In this document: piece by piece, positions 12,644 through 23,514 of the stretch
Layout of the letters: each line of letters starts with the position of its first letter
Position numbering within the stretch: the stretch's first letter is position 1
NCBI GenBank assembly: GCA_949358305.1
Contig: OX442318.1
Span: forward strand, 9,964,517-10,028,516
DNA from: Strigamia acuminata
Lineage: Eukaryota > Arthropoda > Chilopoda > Geophilomorpha > Linotaeniidae
Length of the DNA: 64,000 nt
Direction of reading: 5' to 3'
Notes under the pieces: generated by a model
Seen by the model: only the letters and a program-made list of their open reading frames with translations
Database searches by the model: none
What the model was told of the DNA's origin: nothing
Translations under genes and position numbers: made by a program

Positions 12644-13390
12644 AGAAATTGAGGTAGAAATTATGCATGACCATGCAACTTTATAATCATAGCACAAACA
12701 AGTCGTAAAAGTCAGTAATGACAAGACCTTGTGTCATTTACCTTTCACATCAAGTGTAATGTGGCCTACCTGAGATTTAAGTATGCAAGGGGAGGTCGTG
12801 GGTCGGGTTTGTTTCTGCGCCAGTTTCGGGGTTAACTAAGCAAGAAATGGACGGCCTAGTCAGGTTAGACAATAAACAAGAGATATGATGGTTTCGGGTT
12901 TTATGGCATTGTGTTGTCATGTAGTATTTATCCTGTCGGATTCATTGGAGAAATTGTATTTTTTTTTTTTTTACGGTTTTTGAAATTGAATGTTTTTGGA
13001 ATTTTTGAAGGTTTGAAGGTTTGAATGGAAATCTAGATTGATTTAAAGATTTGTGTTGATTTAGAGACTGCGATGAGATTGTGCTGGAATTTTGATGAGA
13101 TTTTAATTATTAATCCTGCAATGGAATTAATAACCCCAAAAAATGCAGAATGTGCATTTAAGAAGTACAAATGTACATTTTAGATGCACATAAGCAGTTT
13201 GAAGTAATACATTTGTTTAATGTAACATACGAAGTCTGAACGTCATGAACAAAGCGTATGTTCATCGTTCCTGAGGTTAAATACGGAAACAATACCGTAC
13301 CTTTGCAAAAATACGGTATTCTTGGTGTCTCAGCCGCGGCTACTATTCGAGGGCAACTACAATTCGAGGGCAACTCTTAAATACAGTAGG

Positions 13391-13544
13391 TGCATTCAAT
13401 AAGTCTAAAACGTATGCAAAACTCGTTTCGTGTTTGAACGTGACGTCATTCCCATTTCCATTGAATAACATGTTATTCAATGGGAATGACGTCACGTGCA
13501 AACACGAAACGAGTTTTGCATATGTTTTAGACTTTTTGAGTGCA
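13391..13544. mobile_element. Foldback MITE / long near-perfect hairpin
   Basis: The two halves are near-perfect inverted repeats of roughly 65 bp. They run from tgcattcaataagtctaaaa inward through actcgtttcgtgtttg and gtgacgtcattcccat. A smaller palindrome, ccattgaataacatgttattcaatgg in outline, sits at the centre. Each arm carries a TGACGTCA (CRE-type) word. The transcript would be an almost continuous dsRNA hairpin. No target duplication is convincing. Confidence 0.8.
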
Positions 13545-13596
13545 TTAGTACTTGTGATTTAGCAATTTTAGTTTAGGTGTATTTTTGAACCATGTG

Positions 13597-14105
13597 CAGT
13601 GTTTTATCGAACGCGAACTAAGTTCGTTAGTTCGCAAACTAAGATCGCAAACTTTTACAAGTGAACGCAAAAAACAAACTTAGTTCACTTTTAAGAGTGA
13701 ACTTGAACGAAGTTCGCGTTCATCATGTTTGATGATGAAAACGTCGCAAAAAAATAACTTTTTGCATCGGTTTTAAACGTTTTGACGACGTTTTCATCAT
13801 CAAAACATTCATTTTGATCACTTTTTACAACAAAAATGGCAAAATCTGCCGTTTTCGTCATTAAAATCAATGAAAACGACTGCTTTACTAAAAAAAAAAT
13901 GTTTTTTATCCATCGGCAAACTACAAAACATAAAAAGAACATTTCAATTTTTTTAAATGAACTATTGGTTCAAGTTCATGAACTTGAAATTATTTCATTT
14001 TGAAAAAAAATTTTAGTGAACGTGAACGTGAACGTGAACTAGTTCACACGGTGATGAACGCGAACTTGAACTAGTTTGCGATTTGGTGAACGAGATACAA
14101 CACTG
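13597..14105. mobile_element. hAT-like MITE, about 509 bp
   Basis: The left terminus is cagtgttttatcgaacgcga. The right end reads gaacgagatacaacactg. The cagtgtt/aacactg ends and subterminal repeats of gaacgtgaac and gttcgcg words are typical of hAT non-autonomous elements. The eight bases on either side do not match well, so a target duplication is not established. Confidence 0.65.
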
Positions 14106-15384
14106 ACATATGAGACTATACTTTTTATGTTCAGAAACGTGCTTTGAATGTGCAAACATGTAATTTAGTTTATAAGTTTTTTTTAGGTACACAAATAAAC
14201 ATACGATGAAAGAGCTCTTACAATCACAGATATAAAAAAAAGACTTAGCACCCATACAACTTACAAAACAACAACCCAACAACACCTGCGTTTTTAATTT
14301 CTTCATACCAGTATACGTTTTGTTTGGCCAAACATTTTCTATTCTTGCCTTAGACTTTGAATGTTGTGACAGGTGCGTTTTAGCTCAGTTCCCTCAGAGT
14401 TTTCGCATTAAATCCCAGCCAAATACAACTTTATCAGCACTGTACAGTCCAGCGCTTCTCAAACTATGTAATGCAGCGGACCGGCATTTTTTGTCCCGAT
14501 GTGTTATAGCCTTATTCACTTAGAAGATATTAAAAATCGCAATATTCGATCAACAAGTGGGATGATCCCCATCCTTTCTATATTTTTTGTAATCTCTAAA
14601 GTGAAAAGAAAAATCAATCGGAAAAAATGATAAAAAATATTTTCATCTTTTGACAGTTTGGACATATTTCATAAAAAGAGGGAGCGCACAGACAAATTTC
14701 CAGTCAAGTTGAAATATCGTATTCCATCACAGTCGACTTTTTCCACACGTGTCAGTCCTAGCTCGGGCTTTTTCTTTCTTCTTAATGTTATCGGCAGATG
14801 GCTAGCCCCAGTTTCAACGACCCAGTCCACGACATTAAGTTGAATAAACAGCTGGCAGTGCAATCCGATTACAGTAAACTTCACACGTTTTCAAAAATTT
14901 AATTTCACACACATCCGACTGCAAACTGTTGCAGAACTGCACACATAAAACTTTGCCTTTCATCTCAGCACATTTTCCCTCCCCAACGAAACTACAACAA
15001 ACTCAAATTAATCGTTTTATGCCAAGATTTAGATGGAAATGAGCACCTCGCAAAATCCACCCTATACCACCAAGCGGATTAATTACTCAACAACTTGGCT
15101 CTTTCTCCAACAAGGTTAAGCTGCGCGAGCAAAATATTGCAATTTTCACTCGGTATAGTCGCTGTCAACCACAAATATCCACCGCGTGACTTTAAAAATT
15201 AAAAATTAAAGTCTCTATATATCCACATTGAAATACATTAAAATTGTATTGCAATGTAAGGTGCATGTGCCGTAAGTATAGAATAATCAGTTTTTTTGTA
15301 ATATTTTTTTTAGACTTCACCTGGAATCCAATTTTTTTAATAAATGTATTTGGTCATTAGAATTCATTTAAAATTAACAGATTT
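14106..15384. other. No gene seen; possible hAT terminal fragments
   Basis: The word cagcgcttctcaaactatg near 14451 and, downstream, ggttgagaacccctg near 15711 look like hAT ends. Their flanks do not form a target duplication and the interior lacks a transposase. I do not call an element. Confidence 0.4.
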
Positions 15385-15515
15385 ATAATGAGTACTTAAA
15401 ATGACTTGGTTGGCCATAGAACATCGTAATAAAAAATTTTGTCGTAACAAACTTTGACATATCGAACCGATTTCTCGGATCTCTTGTGATTCGTTATAAC
15501 GAGGTTCGACTGTAT
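15385..15515. mobile_element. Pogo-like MITE copy, right end intact
   Basis: It contains gagtacttaaaatg, ggttggccatagaacat and the terminal ttcgttataacgaggttcga followed by ctg and TA. These match the internal and right-end parts of 28029-28212. The left terminus is missing. Confidence 0.65.
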
Positions 15516-17870
15516 TTGTCAAATATGAATGAATTTTCAAAGTGCATTTTTTCCCAATCCTATTATGAAATGCATTATTTAATTTAATGTACAAATAATA
15601 TACTGTATTTACCATAATTCTGCAAAATGCTGTACATTTTGAAATGCATTAAGCAAAAATCAATATATTGTAAAATACATCTTTGGGGGTACCTTCTTCA
15701 ACTTACCCAAGGTTGAGAACCCCTGCTTTAACTTTTGCTTCTATTTATTCATTTTTTTTATCTCTATTTTTCTGCTCCAGTTTGATTCACAAATCAAACC
15801 AGCAATGAATTTTATGACATGTAAACAATCGTATTTCTCGAAAATATTGCAATAACGCATTTTTACTACCGACTATGTACTAAGCAGTTGTTCAATTTGC
15901 ATGAAAATGCATGACCCATGAATTAATGACGTAGAAAATCCAATTTGTGGGCCTTTGGCCGCGCCGAACCAAATTTTGGATCTCCATTCCAAGCGAAAAA
16001 CGCAATTTTTTCGCTTTTGTTATCCAACAAAGACCTAAAATTTTCGCAAATTTATCCCACCAAACACTGAAAAACACCATCTTTTCAATAGTTAATGTCA
16101 AAACCACTTTAAACAAAAATCATCTCAAGTTTCTAAATAAATGTTTCACCACTGATATTGATCTCAACAAACAGTTCAGTGGGCTTCACCCTCTCACTCC
16201 CATTCACATCCACTGGAAAAAAAATTTAAATTTCCAAACCTTTCCAAGTTGGAAATTTATATGGAAAATTTGAATTTACTATCACGAGAAAATTTGATGA
16301 AAATATGATATTTCCAATGTGTTGTAAATAGCTGAAATAAAAGCCGTCATTTCACAATGATTGTAAAACAAACGTAAAAGCAAGAAAATACATGAAATTT
16401 AAATATAACACTTAAATAAATGAAATGTAACAAGAACAAGGTAAAATGCAATCAAAAACAAGAAAATTCTATCAAATTTGAACTCGGAAGAGAAAATAAT
16501 GTATAAAACGGTCCAGTTTCAAACCAACGAAGACAATATAAAAATGTTTGTAAAGTTATTGTAAAAAAAAAAGACATCAAAATGGTGTATTCTTTTTCCT
16601 CCACAACTCCCATTTCCATTCACATTTCCCATAAAATTATATCCTTCCCCCAATTTTTTCCAAAGCCAAAAAGCAAGAAAAAAAAATAAAATAAATACTC
16701 GAAACATTAATATTTTTTTCCTCCCATGGTTGATATCCTCCACCCCCCGCCTCATAAATGGTCGTCGTGTTTGGGTTTGCCAATCTCCATTTCATGTCAG
16801 GCATCATTAAAGCTTATGCGTTTTATGAGGAGATATTAAAACAAATGGCTTCTGCTCTCACCTAAAATGCCAAACGAAAACCCACCAACAGTCAGTTGGA
16901 ATGACTTCGCAGAAAACTCCAAATTTCCGACCACCGTACAAAACAATAAGAAAAATCTGCGGTGTATCGATCATGAGTCGAGTTAGAATTATGAATCCGA
17001 GCCGAAAATTCATGCAAACTTGCTGAATAAAATATGACAGGTCATTAATTTTTTGTGGATATGGAAACTACGGTAACACAGCATACATGATGTAAGCTGG
17101 GCACTACATTCGTGAGGCGCAATCAATACTCCGAGCTTTGGAAAAGTGGTTTTAGCACCGCTTTGGGGAAAAGGTAAAATTTCCACGTTTAATGTTTCTA
17201 GTCAATTTTGAGTCTGTGCTGCCGGTGTCTTGATCCAAATTCATACAATAAATTACATTTTTTTGCACACAAAGGCAAAAATTTGAAATTTGTTAGCGTT
17301 GAACCGTTGATCACGCGTGTGCAGCTTGTTGTAATGGGGTTTAATGCTCAGGTACACTATAGATTACGTTACAACGACTCACAGATTGATCCAACACATA
17401 ATTTCAGTTCACTTACGTTAGTGATGTTGTTGACTTCGTGGAATGAGAGACTCGAAGCACGTCTTACTCTATGGGTGGCTTTATTCGGACTAGGGGTTAA
17501 AACTGTACATGGGGAGACATGGTTACACGACACTACATAAGTAGACTAAATAATCATTGGCACCACTCATGTGGCATCACATAACAGAATAACACATTGC
17601 TATATAAACAACATTCCGACAACTTGGTCAAATGCACATAATGTTCAAGTTCAAAGTTGGTTGCTTTCTCTTAAGAGTCCAGCTGAACTACTCCTCTCTC
17701 TGGTCTCACTCTGACATCATTCTCCCCATTACTTTTGCTCTCTAACTCATCGTTGACACTCACATGTGCAAAATCTTGTTTTGACCCTCGTGGCATAACA
17801 AAAGTAGCACGACCTCTGGAGGTTTATTTTAAGGTCGTGCGACGAGTCTCATCAAGTGCATTCAAGAAGA
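15516..17870. other. No gene seen
   Basis: AT-rich DNA with low-complexity open frames. A fragment at about 17205-17275 belongs to the dispersed family described at 10805-10875. The frame at 17208-17540 lacks recognisable homology. Confidence 0.5.
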
Positions 17871-17871
17871 A

Positions 17872-18102
17872 TTAGCACAACATAAGAATTACACTACCTG
17901 TTAACATGAGATGGTGTTCTTGAAGATAACTCCTGCTACAAGGTAGCCCAAGTACTGTACACGTATTAACACAAAATTCACGTGTCCAAAAAATCCCTAG
18001 AAGATACTCGCGGTTGCAATTCGCCATGGCAACGTACTCAGCCTGCATAGTCGAGGTAGCCACAATTGTTTGTCTCTTGCTCTGCCAGTTCACGGCGCAA
18101 CC
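17872..18102 (-). pseudogene. Ty1/copia pol remnant (RNase H segment)
   Basis: On the minus strand, 18102 to 18008 translates to a segment of about 32 residues. It contains VNWQSKRQTIVATSTMQAEYV followed by AMANCNRE, read continuously without a stop. This is the conserved (V/I)xWxSKRQxxVAxSTxEAEYVA block of the copia-type RNase H domain. The frame stays open to 17872, but the downstream residues no longer resemble copia Pol, and an upstream in-frame stop lies just 5' of the conserved block. I see no reverse transcriptase or LTRs nearby. It is therefore a short, old fragment from a superfamily different from the two LTR elements further right. Confidence 0.75.
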
Positions 18103-18164
18103 TTAAGAAGGCCAATGTGTCATATTTCCACCTGTGGCGAGCAAAGCATATGCTGCCCTTTTGC

Positions 18165-18340
18165 GTTATAACAAATCGCACGGAACCCGAAAAATCGGTT
18201 CGTTATAACAAAAGTTCGTTATATCGAAAATTTTTAACATGGTGTTCTATAGCCAACCAACCAACCAAGCCACTTTTAAGTATTCGTTATAATAAAAAAT
18301 TCATTATATCGCAGTTCCTTATAATGATTCTCGTGTGAAA
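18165..18340. mobile_element. Pogo-like MITE copy without clear ends
   Basis: Contains cgttataacaaatcgcacgg, gttcgttatatcgaaaattt, ttaacatggtgttctatagc and tattcgttata words in the same order as 28029-28212. Both termini are degraded. Confidence 0.65.
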
Positions 18341-19342
18341 TCTCATAACACGGAATAACACAACTTTATCAAAAGCAACTGCTATCTTGTCGATTTATGA
18401 ATAAAATAACAAATTTACATGTACAATCATTGTTGGCACATCTTGTGGATATTCTAAAGATTAACTTATCAATTTCTATAAATCTTGCAAGTTTGCTCGA
18501 ATTTCCTGCAACATTTCTCTCCTGCTATTTTGCAAATTGTTTTATCGATTTCCAACATGCATTTTCTGCTTGGAAATGTTCTTGCATCTGTTTTTGTGAA
18601 CCAATTTAACTCTCGTTTTCTTGAAATTACACAGCAAATTAAAACTCTACATTAATGTCTTTCTGATGACCAACACAAACTATGTTCCCCACACCCCCCC
18701 AACCCCCCACCATCCCACTTTCTTTTTTAACCAACCGCTATTCTGCCCAACAAAGTTTTGAGAACAAGAAAATGACTACAGCTGCAAACGTTTTGAAGTT
18801 TTTCACTACAGAGTGCATTTTTCCTCAGTACACTCAGTTCCTGCCACAACAGCTGGCCCCCATTATGCCCAATGATAATGTCGCTAAAAACACTGTCCTT
18901 AGCATAAACAACACTGCAAACTGCACACCATTAGTGAAGGGCCCCAAAAAATATGAGAAACAAAAGAATAGAAGTGATTCCTCCGCCCACATTTTAAAAT
19001 ACCTTAAAAAGTCTCACTTTAATGCTCATTCACCATTTAAGAATTTGAATTTCCAATTCCTTTAATGGAGTTCACATAGATGTGTTTTTATAATAAATGT
19101 AAATTAAATCTTTTTCACGCTAATTCTCATCGAGATTCTGTTTTAATATTTGCTGTCAAGTGGTGTTCTCCCATTTCTTGTCACACGATCCCTGGAATCG
19201 TAAAGCGATAGACAACTGAAGAATGTGCATTAAAATCGGCCGCCATTAAAATGCTCAGCCGTGTTAATGCTGTTCAAACTCTAAATCCGTTAATTCGGCA
19301 AACACGCACATACCTCAAAAATATTTTGAGGCACATTCATAA
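18341..19342. other. No gene seen
   Basis: A 127-codon open frame occurs at 18682-19065 but shows no motif, no splice support and biased low-complexity composition. I treat it as chance. Confidence 0.45.
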
Positions 19343-19445
19343 AGTAATTGTATAACATCAACAAATAAATGATATTATTTATGGCTTGTCCCGTTTATAT
19401 CAGTACTTTAAAGAAAGTTCCGCCAGGGAGCGCCCCTAATATGGG
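19343..19445 (+). repeat. Dispersed repeat copy (partner at 5984-6085)
   Basis: Same block order as the partner: ttgtataacatcaa, aaataaatgatattattta, ggcttgtcc, cagtactttaaagaaa and ttccgccaggg. Divergence is modest. Confidence 0.7.
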
Positions 19446-19660
19446 CACCTTAAACAACATATTTAAACAGCTTTTGCGAGAGTTGTCTCGATCTAACTTC
19501 AGAAATGGCAACCAATTTTTATTTTATTTTATTGTTCTTCCCTTTACAAATTGAAACAAGGCGGTTCCCAAGATTGTAAATTATATAAAACTTTTACAAG
19601 ACGTAAACAGAATAGACACCAAAACAGCCATGAAGCATTGTCCACATCTATTTACAGTCG

Positions 19661-19832
19661 AGCCTCGTTATAACGAATCGCAATGTACCCGAGAAATCAG
19701 TTCGTTATATCGAATTTTTTTACACGTTTTATTTTTTCTTTAAAGTACTAGTAAATATTTAATAAATTGAACAAGCCTATAGTTAACAACATTTATTGCC
19801 TTAACCGTAATATAATTCGTTATATAACCCAA
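19661..19832. mobile_element. Pogo-like MITE copy, left end intact
   Basis: Begins TA then cagtcgagcctcgttataac, followed by gttcgttatatcgaa. It continues through a block whose reverse complement lies at 5146-5270. The right terminus is not evident beyond aattcgttatata near 19820. Confidence 0.6.
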
Positions 19833-20867
19833 AAAGTAAACTACAGACACGAAAACAAAATCATCTTGCATATATTTGCAGTTAAGAATCCTTTTGTTTA
19901 TGCATAGAAACCCCATTAGCCATATTAACAAATATTTAATCCACCTACTGTCCACGTTCTCAACCTTGTTTATATAGCAATATATTGTAATTAAAATATG
20001 TTTTTATAGATGCAATTAACTTAAGACTAACCTTTAGGACACAACAGCAACCTCTTCTCTTCGTGCGGTCAACTAAAAATAAAAACAAAATCTAATAAAC
20101 ATATGTGTGTAAATTTAAATATAAAATTATAATTACAGTACTAAACCAGTACCTAAAAACTAAAAAGTTCATCACAATTTAAAAAAAAAATTATTATTCC
20201 ATAATGACAATATTTTTTTTAGCGAATAAAAAGGAAATTAAGAGCACGTTCATTTTCTTTTTAATTTTTTATGTTCTCTCAAACATTTTCCCCATTTTAA
20301 TACAAGATAATAGATGCAAGATAATCTTGATCTTCATGTGCAGTCAAGCGAAAGAATTTAATGGCTTCTCCGGATGCTGTTAATAATTTCTTAGCATTAG
20401 GTGACAGTATGAAACCAAGTGCAAATTAGCAACCAACAAAAACAAAATCTATACAACAAAAGAACATTTTAATTTGAAAAAAAAAATCCTTAATGGTGTC
20501 TCACATGTAAACAAAATCTAAACAAATCACTAGATGCAAATTTGACAATAAACGGATTCTCACCAAAGTCAAAGGATTTAAAACTGAGAAAATTAGCTCT
20601 AAAAATCAATTGTGCAATTAGTTTATTGTAGCAGTGACTTCTTGGTGGCTTAAATAATGTGGTGGGGAAAAACCTAAGCTTTAGATGCATTATAAATAAA
20701 TAAATGTATGCACACTACAGGGGCTGATTGTCCATTCAGGCCCCTGGTTCTTAACCTTTGATGCAGTCGGCACCCCCTTGCGCCCCTCACCAATAGGCGT
20801 GTTCAAAGTTTCCGTTTCTACCGTTTCTATAAACAGAATGATATCAAAAACAGCCAAAAACCATCAC
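19833..20867. other. No gene seen
   Basis: Very AT-rich DNA without recognisable coding, RNA or bounded repeats. A hAT-like terminal word (cccctggttcttaacc) occurs near 20741 without a partner. Confidence 0.5.
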
Positions 20868-20970
20868 CAAAAACCGCATAAACTAAAACCTCGACTGGAG
20901 TGGTTTATGAATCGGTTTACGCCGGATTTTGATTTTTACAACCAAATTCAAAATGGCCGCCTCGAACGTT
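20868..20970 (+). repeat. Dispersed repeat copy (partner at 2010-2075)
   Basis: Contains ggtttatgaatcgg and tttttacaaccaaattcaaa followed by atggccgcc, the inverse of 2010-2075. Confidence 0.6.
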
Positions 20971-20979
20971 TTAAGTTTA

Positions 20980-21440
20980 TATACCAGGTGGCATAAAAAT
21001 CCATTGAGATTCAATGACATCAATCTTGACTCGGTCTCTCGGATGTACATCATTTTAGCGATTTCATTTTAGCGATTTTATTTTAGTGAACATGTCATTT
21101 TAGCGACACAAAAACCTACGTTTAATTCCTAAGAAGGGCTAACAAGAGGGGCTGCGCCCCCCCTTGACCCCCCGCAAACCTAACCTTACTGGTTTATTGA
21201 TAAAAACCACTTTTTTGAGCCGGCTTGTCGCTAAAACCTAGGTTTTTGTGTCACTAAAATGACATGTTAGCTAAAATGGGACTTTTTGGTAAAAATTGCT
21301 AAAATGAGCGTCGCTAAAATGACTATAATCGGGTCTCTCGTCTTACCCTAACATCAGTATTAAAAGATAGACCAGGCAAATAATAATAGATATACTTAAA
21401 ACAGCTAAACAAAAGGGAAGTTTTTTTTGTCCACGACTGT
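20980..21440. mobile_element. Mariner-like MITE copy split by a second insertion
   Basis: The sequence from accaggtggcataaaaatcc through cttgactcggtctctcg matches 30013-30086. It resumes after an insertion at 21042-21331 and ends in tttgtccacgactg followed by TA. The copy at 29962 begins with the complementary terminus cagtcgtggacaaa, so the two copies together define the terminal inverted repeats. This copy lacks its left end. Confidence 0.75.
21042..21331. mobile_element. 290-bp MITE with 9-bp target duplication (Mutator-type length)
   Basis: Flanked by exact 9-bp direct repeats ggtctctcg (21033-21041 and 21332-21340). The related copy at 30055-30086 contains this site uninterrupted, which proves an insertion. 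The ends are loosely inverted and rich in cattttagcga words. An inner inverted repeat pairs gacacaaaaaccta with taggtttttgtgtc. The GC-rich centre reads ggggctgcgccccccctt. A 9-bp duplication is typical of Mutator-like elements, but I see no transposase. Confidence 0.8.
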
Positions 21441-21736
21441 ACCTATTATTTTTACTTTACTAATTTTTTACTGGTGTCACTCATATTAAACATTTTTCTG
21501 AAAATGCCTCGAACACTCAGGGGGTTGCGTGCACAAGAGTTAAAAAGTGCTAATGTAGGCAATCGGGCAAGCCCCGAAGTACCAACTACCCAAAGGGTCG
21601 TTTTTATACTACAAAATCAAGCCAATTTTTTGTACAAAAATGCCTGGGTCACTGTTGCTCGTTAATACGCCCCTGATCCAATAGGCCCTTCATTTTCTGC
21701 TGATTCATGAAAACACCGTCCTTACAGTAAAGGGCT

Positions 21737-21852
21737 AGCAACGGCTTATCGTGCTGATCACCTGTTCCCATTAGAACACGGAAGTTAAGCAGGATTTGGC
21801 CTAGTCAGTACTTGGATGGGTGACCGGCTGGAAATCTGTTGTTTCTCATCCT
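21737..21852 (+). pseudogene. 5S rRNA-like sequence (pseudogene or 5S-derived SINE head)
   Basis: The core gaagttaagcagg, cctagtcagta and cttggatgggtgaccg matches the internal control region of eukaryotic 5S rRNA (A box, intermediate element, C box) at the right spacing. The 5' part (acggcttatcgtgctgatca) is recognisable but diverged, and the 3' strand of the terminal stem is lost, being replaced by tgttgtttctcatcc. A functional 5S gene should keep the closing stem and be followed by a T-run, neither of which is clear. It could be a stray pseudogene or the head of a 5S-derived (SINE3-type) element. Confidence 0.75.
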
Positions 21853-23034
21853 TGCCTGACTAAGGTACTGCTACTAGAGCAAAAACTTAGTTTTCTCAGA
21901 TTTTTCCAGTTCTCGGTGCCAATTCTGAATAAACAATTCCAATTTTAAAATAGACATTTTAGGACAGTTCATGTTTTTGCTGTTAGAGATAAGTTAATTT
22001 CCACATTTGAAACTTGCTGGAGCTGTTAAAACAAGCAGTTAATCTGTTCCTTTTAAAAATCTCATTTCCATGTGCTGTTAAATTGAAATTAATTATCCCA
22101 GCTGCAACTTGTTGGAAAACATCTTGAAAGGATTTCACTTAGTCGTGGTCATTAAACTGGGTATATTGCACAAAGTCAAGGAGTAATCACTGTTTTACCT
22201 GGAGTCTGGTCTTTATTACATCTAAAGAAGGTAGCATCTTCCCACTCAGTTCATTGGGGTCTCTTTCCCCCAATCCCACTGGGTATGTCCATGAAGGTCT
22301 CCAATAAGATGCCGCACAATGCAATGCCCTCGATCAAATACCACTTTTCCCAACTAAGTGTAATGTGTCGTCAGGTCGCTAGATGACCCTCATGCAGGCC
22401 TGATTAGCCCTAATAATTTTATTCTAAAACTTTAGTTATTAGCATTTGGCTTGGTCTGTTCAGTGAATAAAATGTTTTGTGTATAAACTATTGTTTAGAC
22501 TGCAAAAAAAAAAAATTTTGAGTTCAAATCAGCGCAGCTGGTGGCTGATCGAAAACTTTTAGCCAGGGGTCGTACGTTAGATCAAGGCAACCCTCAGTCA
22601 AGCAGTTTAAAAATGCTGTTTAAAATGTTGTTTAGTTTAAATGAATTTGTGACAGGGGTGTTATCAGAGCAAGCCTGGGCACAGGTTATGCAATAATTAA
22701 GTTAGTGTTAGCAATTGAGAAAGTTCATGTGTTTTAGTTTGATATTTTCTTCGATAATTGATTAAAACTCGCCTTGTTCCATAAAAGACACACATGGCAC
22801 TTCCAAGATTAGTTTAATAATGACAAAACTGATCACAAGGGCCAAAAAGCATAAATTCGTACATAATTTGAATTCTTAGTCCAATCAGAAGCCAAAACGG
22901 ATTAAGAGTTCCTAAAAGTAGATTGTCAAGAACTATTTTCGACACAATCAATAAAACACATGAACAAGATTCAGAATTAATAAAACAACAATTCTGCATT
23001 AAATCCTTTCAAATTTTACAGGTTACCCTACTTG
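21853..23034. other. No gene seen
   Basis: Unique DNA following the 5S-like sequence. I could not identify a SINE body or tail. No coding motif is present. Confidence 0.45.
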
Positions 23035-23514
23035 TAAAGCTAGATTCATACTTGTGTTCACAACAGGGGCAACGCAACGCAAGGAAAAATTAGTCAAACG
23101 CAATGCAGAGTCTGTTCATACTGTAGGGCACGTGTAAACAGAGCTGAAACAATTGATGTTGCGTCTGGCCAATCAGATGGTTTCCACGAAACCTGGAATT
23201 GATCTATTTCTAGAACTAGTTCCAGAATCCGAAAATGGCAGCCTGTTTGCATGTAGCAAAGTCTCGCCAACCAGACGTGAATCGACGAAAGTTAAAGTCG
23301 ATCGTGATTGGTTGGCCACAAGACCTTTCCTTGCGTTGCGTCGCTTACTTCAACTTAGGTTTGATGCAAAAAATGGATAAAATTAACATCACGTAACCTG
23401 CCTTTGTCTGACTAGTCAATCAGTGATTATGTCATCAATTTTCTGCCATTTTTGATTTGTATTACTATGTTGCGTCAGTTTTCTTCCGTTGCGTCTAGTG
23501 TGAACCTAGCTTTA
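23035..23514. mobile_element. About 475-bp MITE with AAGCTAG termini
   Basis: The left end (ta)aagctagattca and right end tgaacctagctt(ta) are inverted repeats, both flanked by TA. Related terminal words (ctagttcac) recur singly at about 23518, 24343 and, inverted, 32385. The interior repeats gcgttgcg and gttgcgtc words. A short frame at 23153-23380 shows no homology, so I treat the element as non-coding. Confidence 0.65.

Noticed and set aside
14451-15726. Possible 1.3-kb hAT element between CAGCGCTTCTCAAAC and GAACCCCTG
   Set aside because: The flanking 8-mers do not match and there is no transposase.
18682-19065. 127-codon plus-strand open frame
   Set aside because: Low-complexity, no homology, no exon borders.
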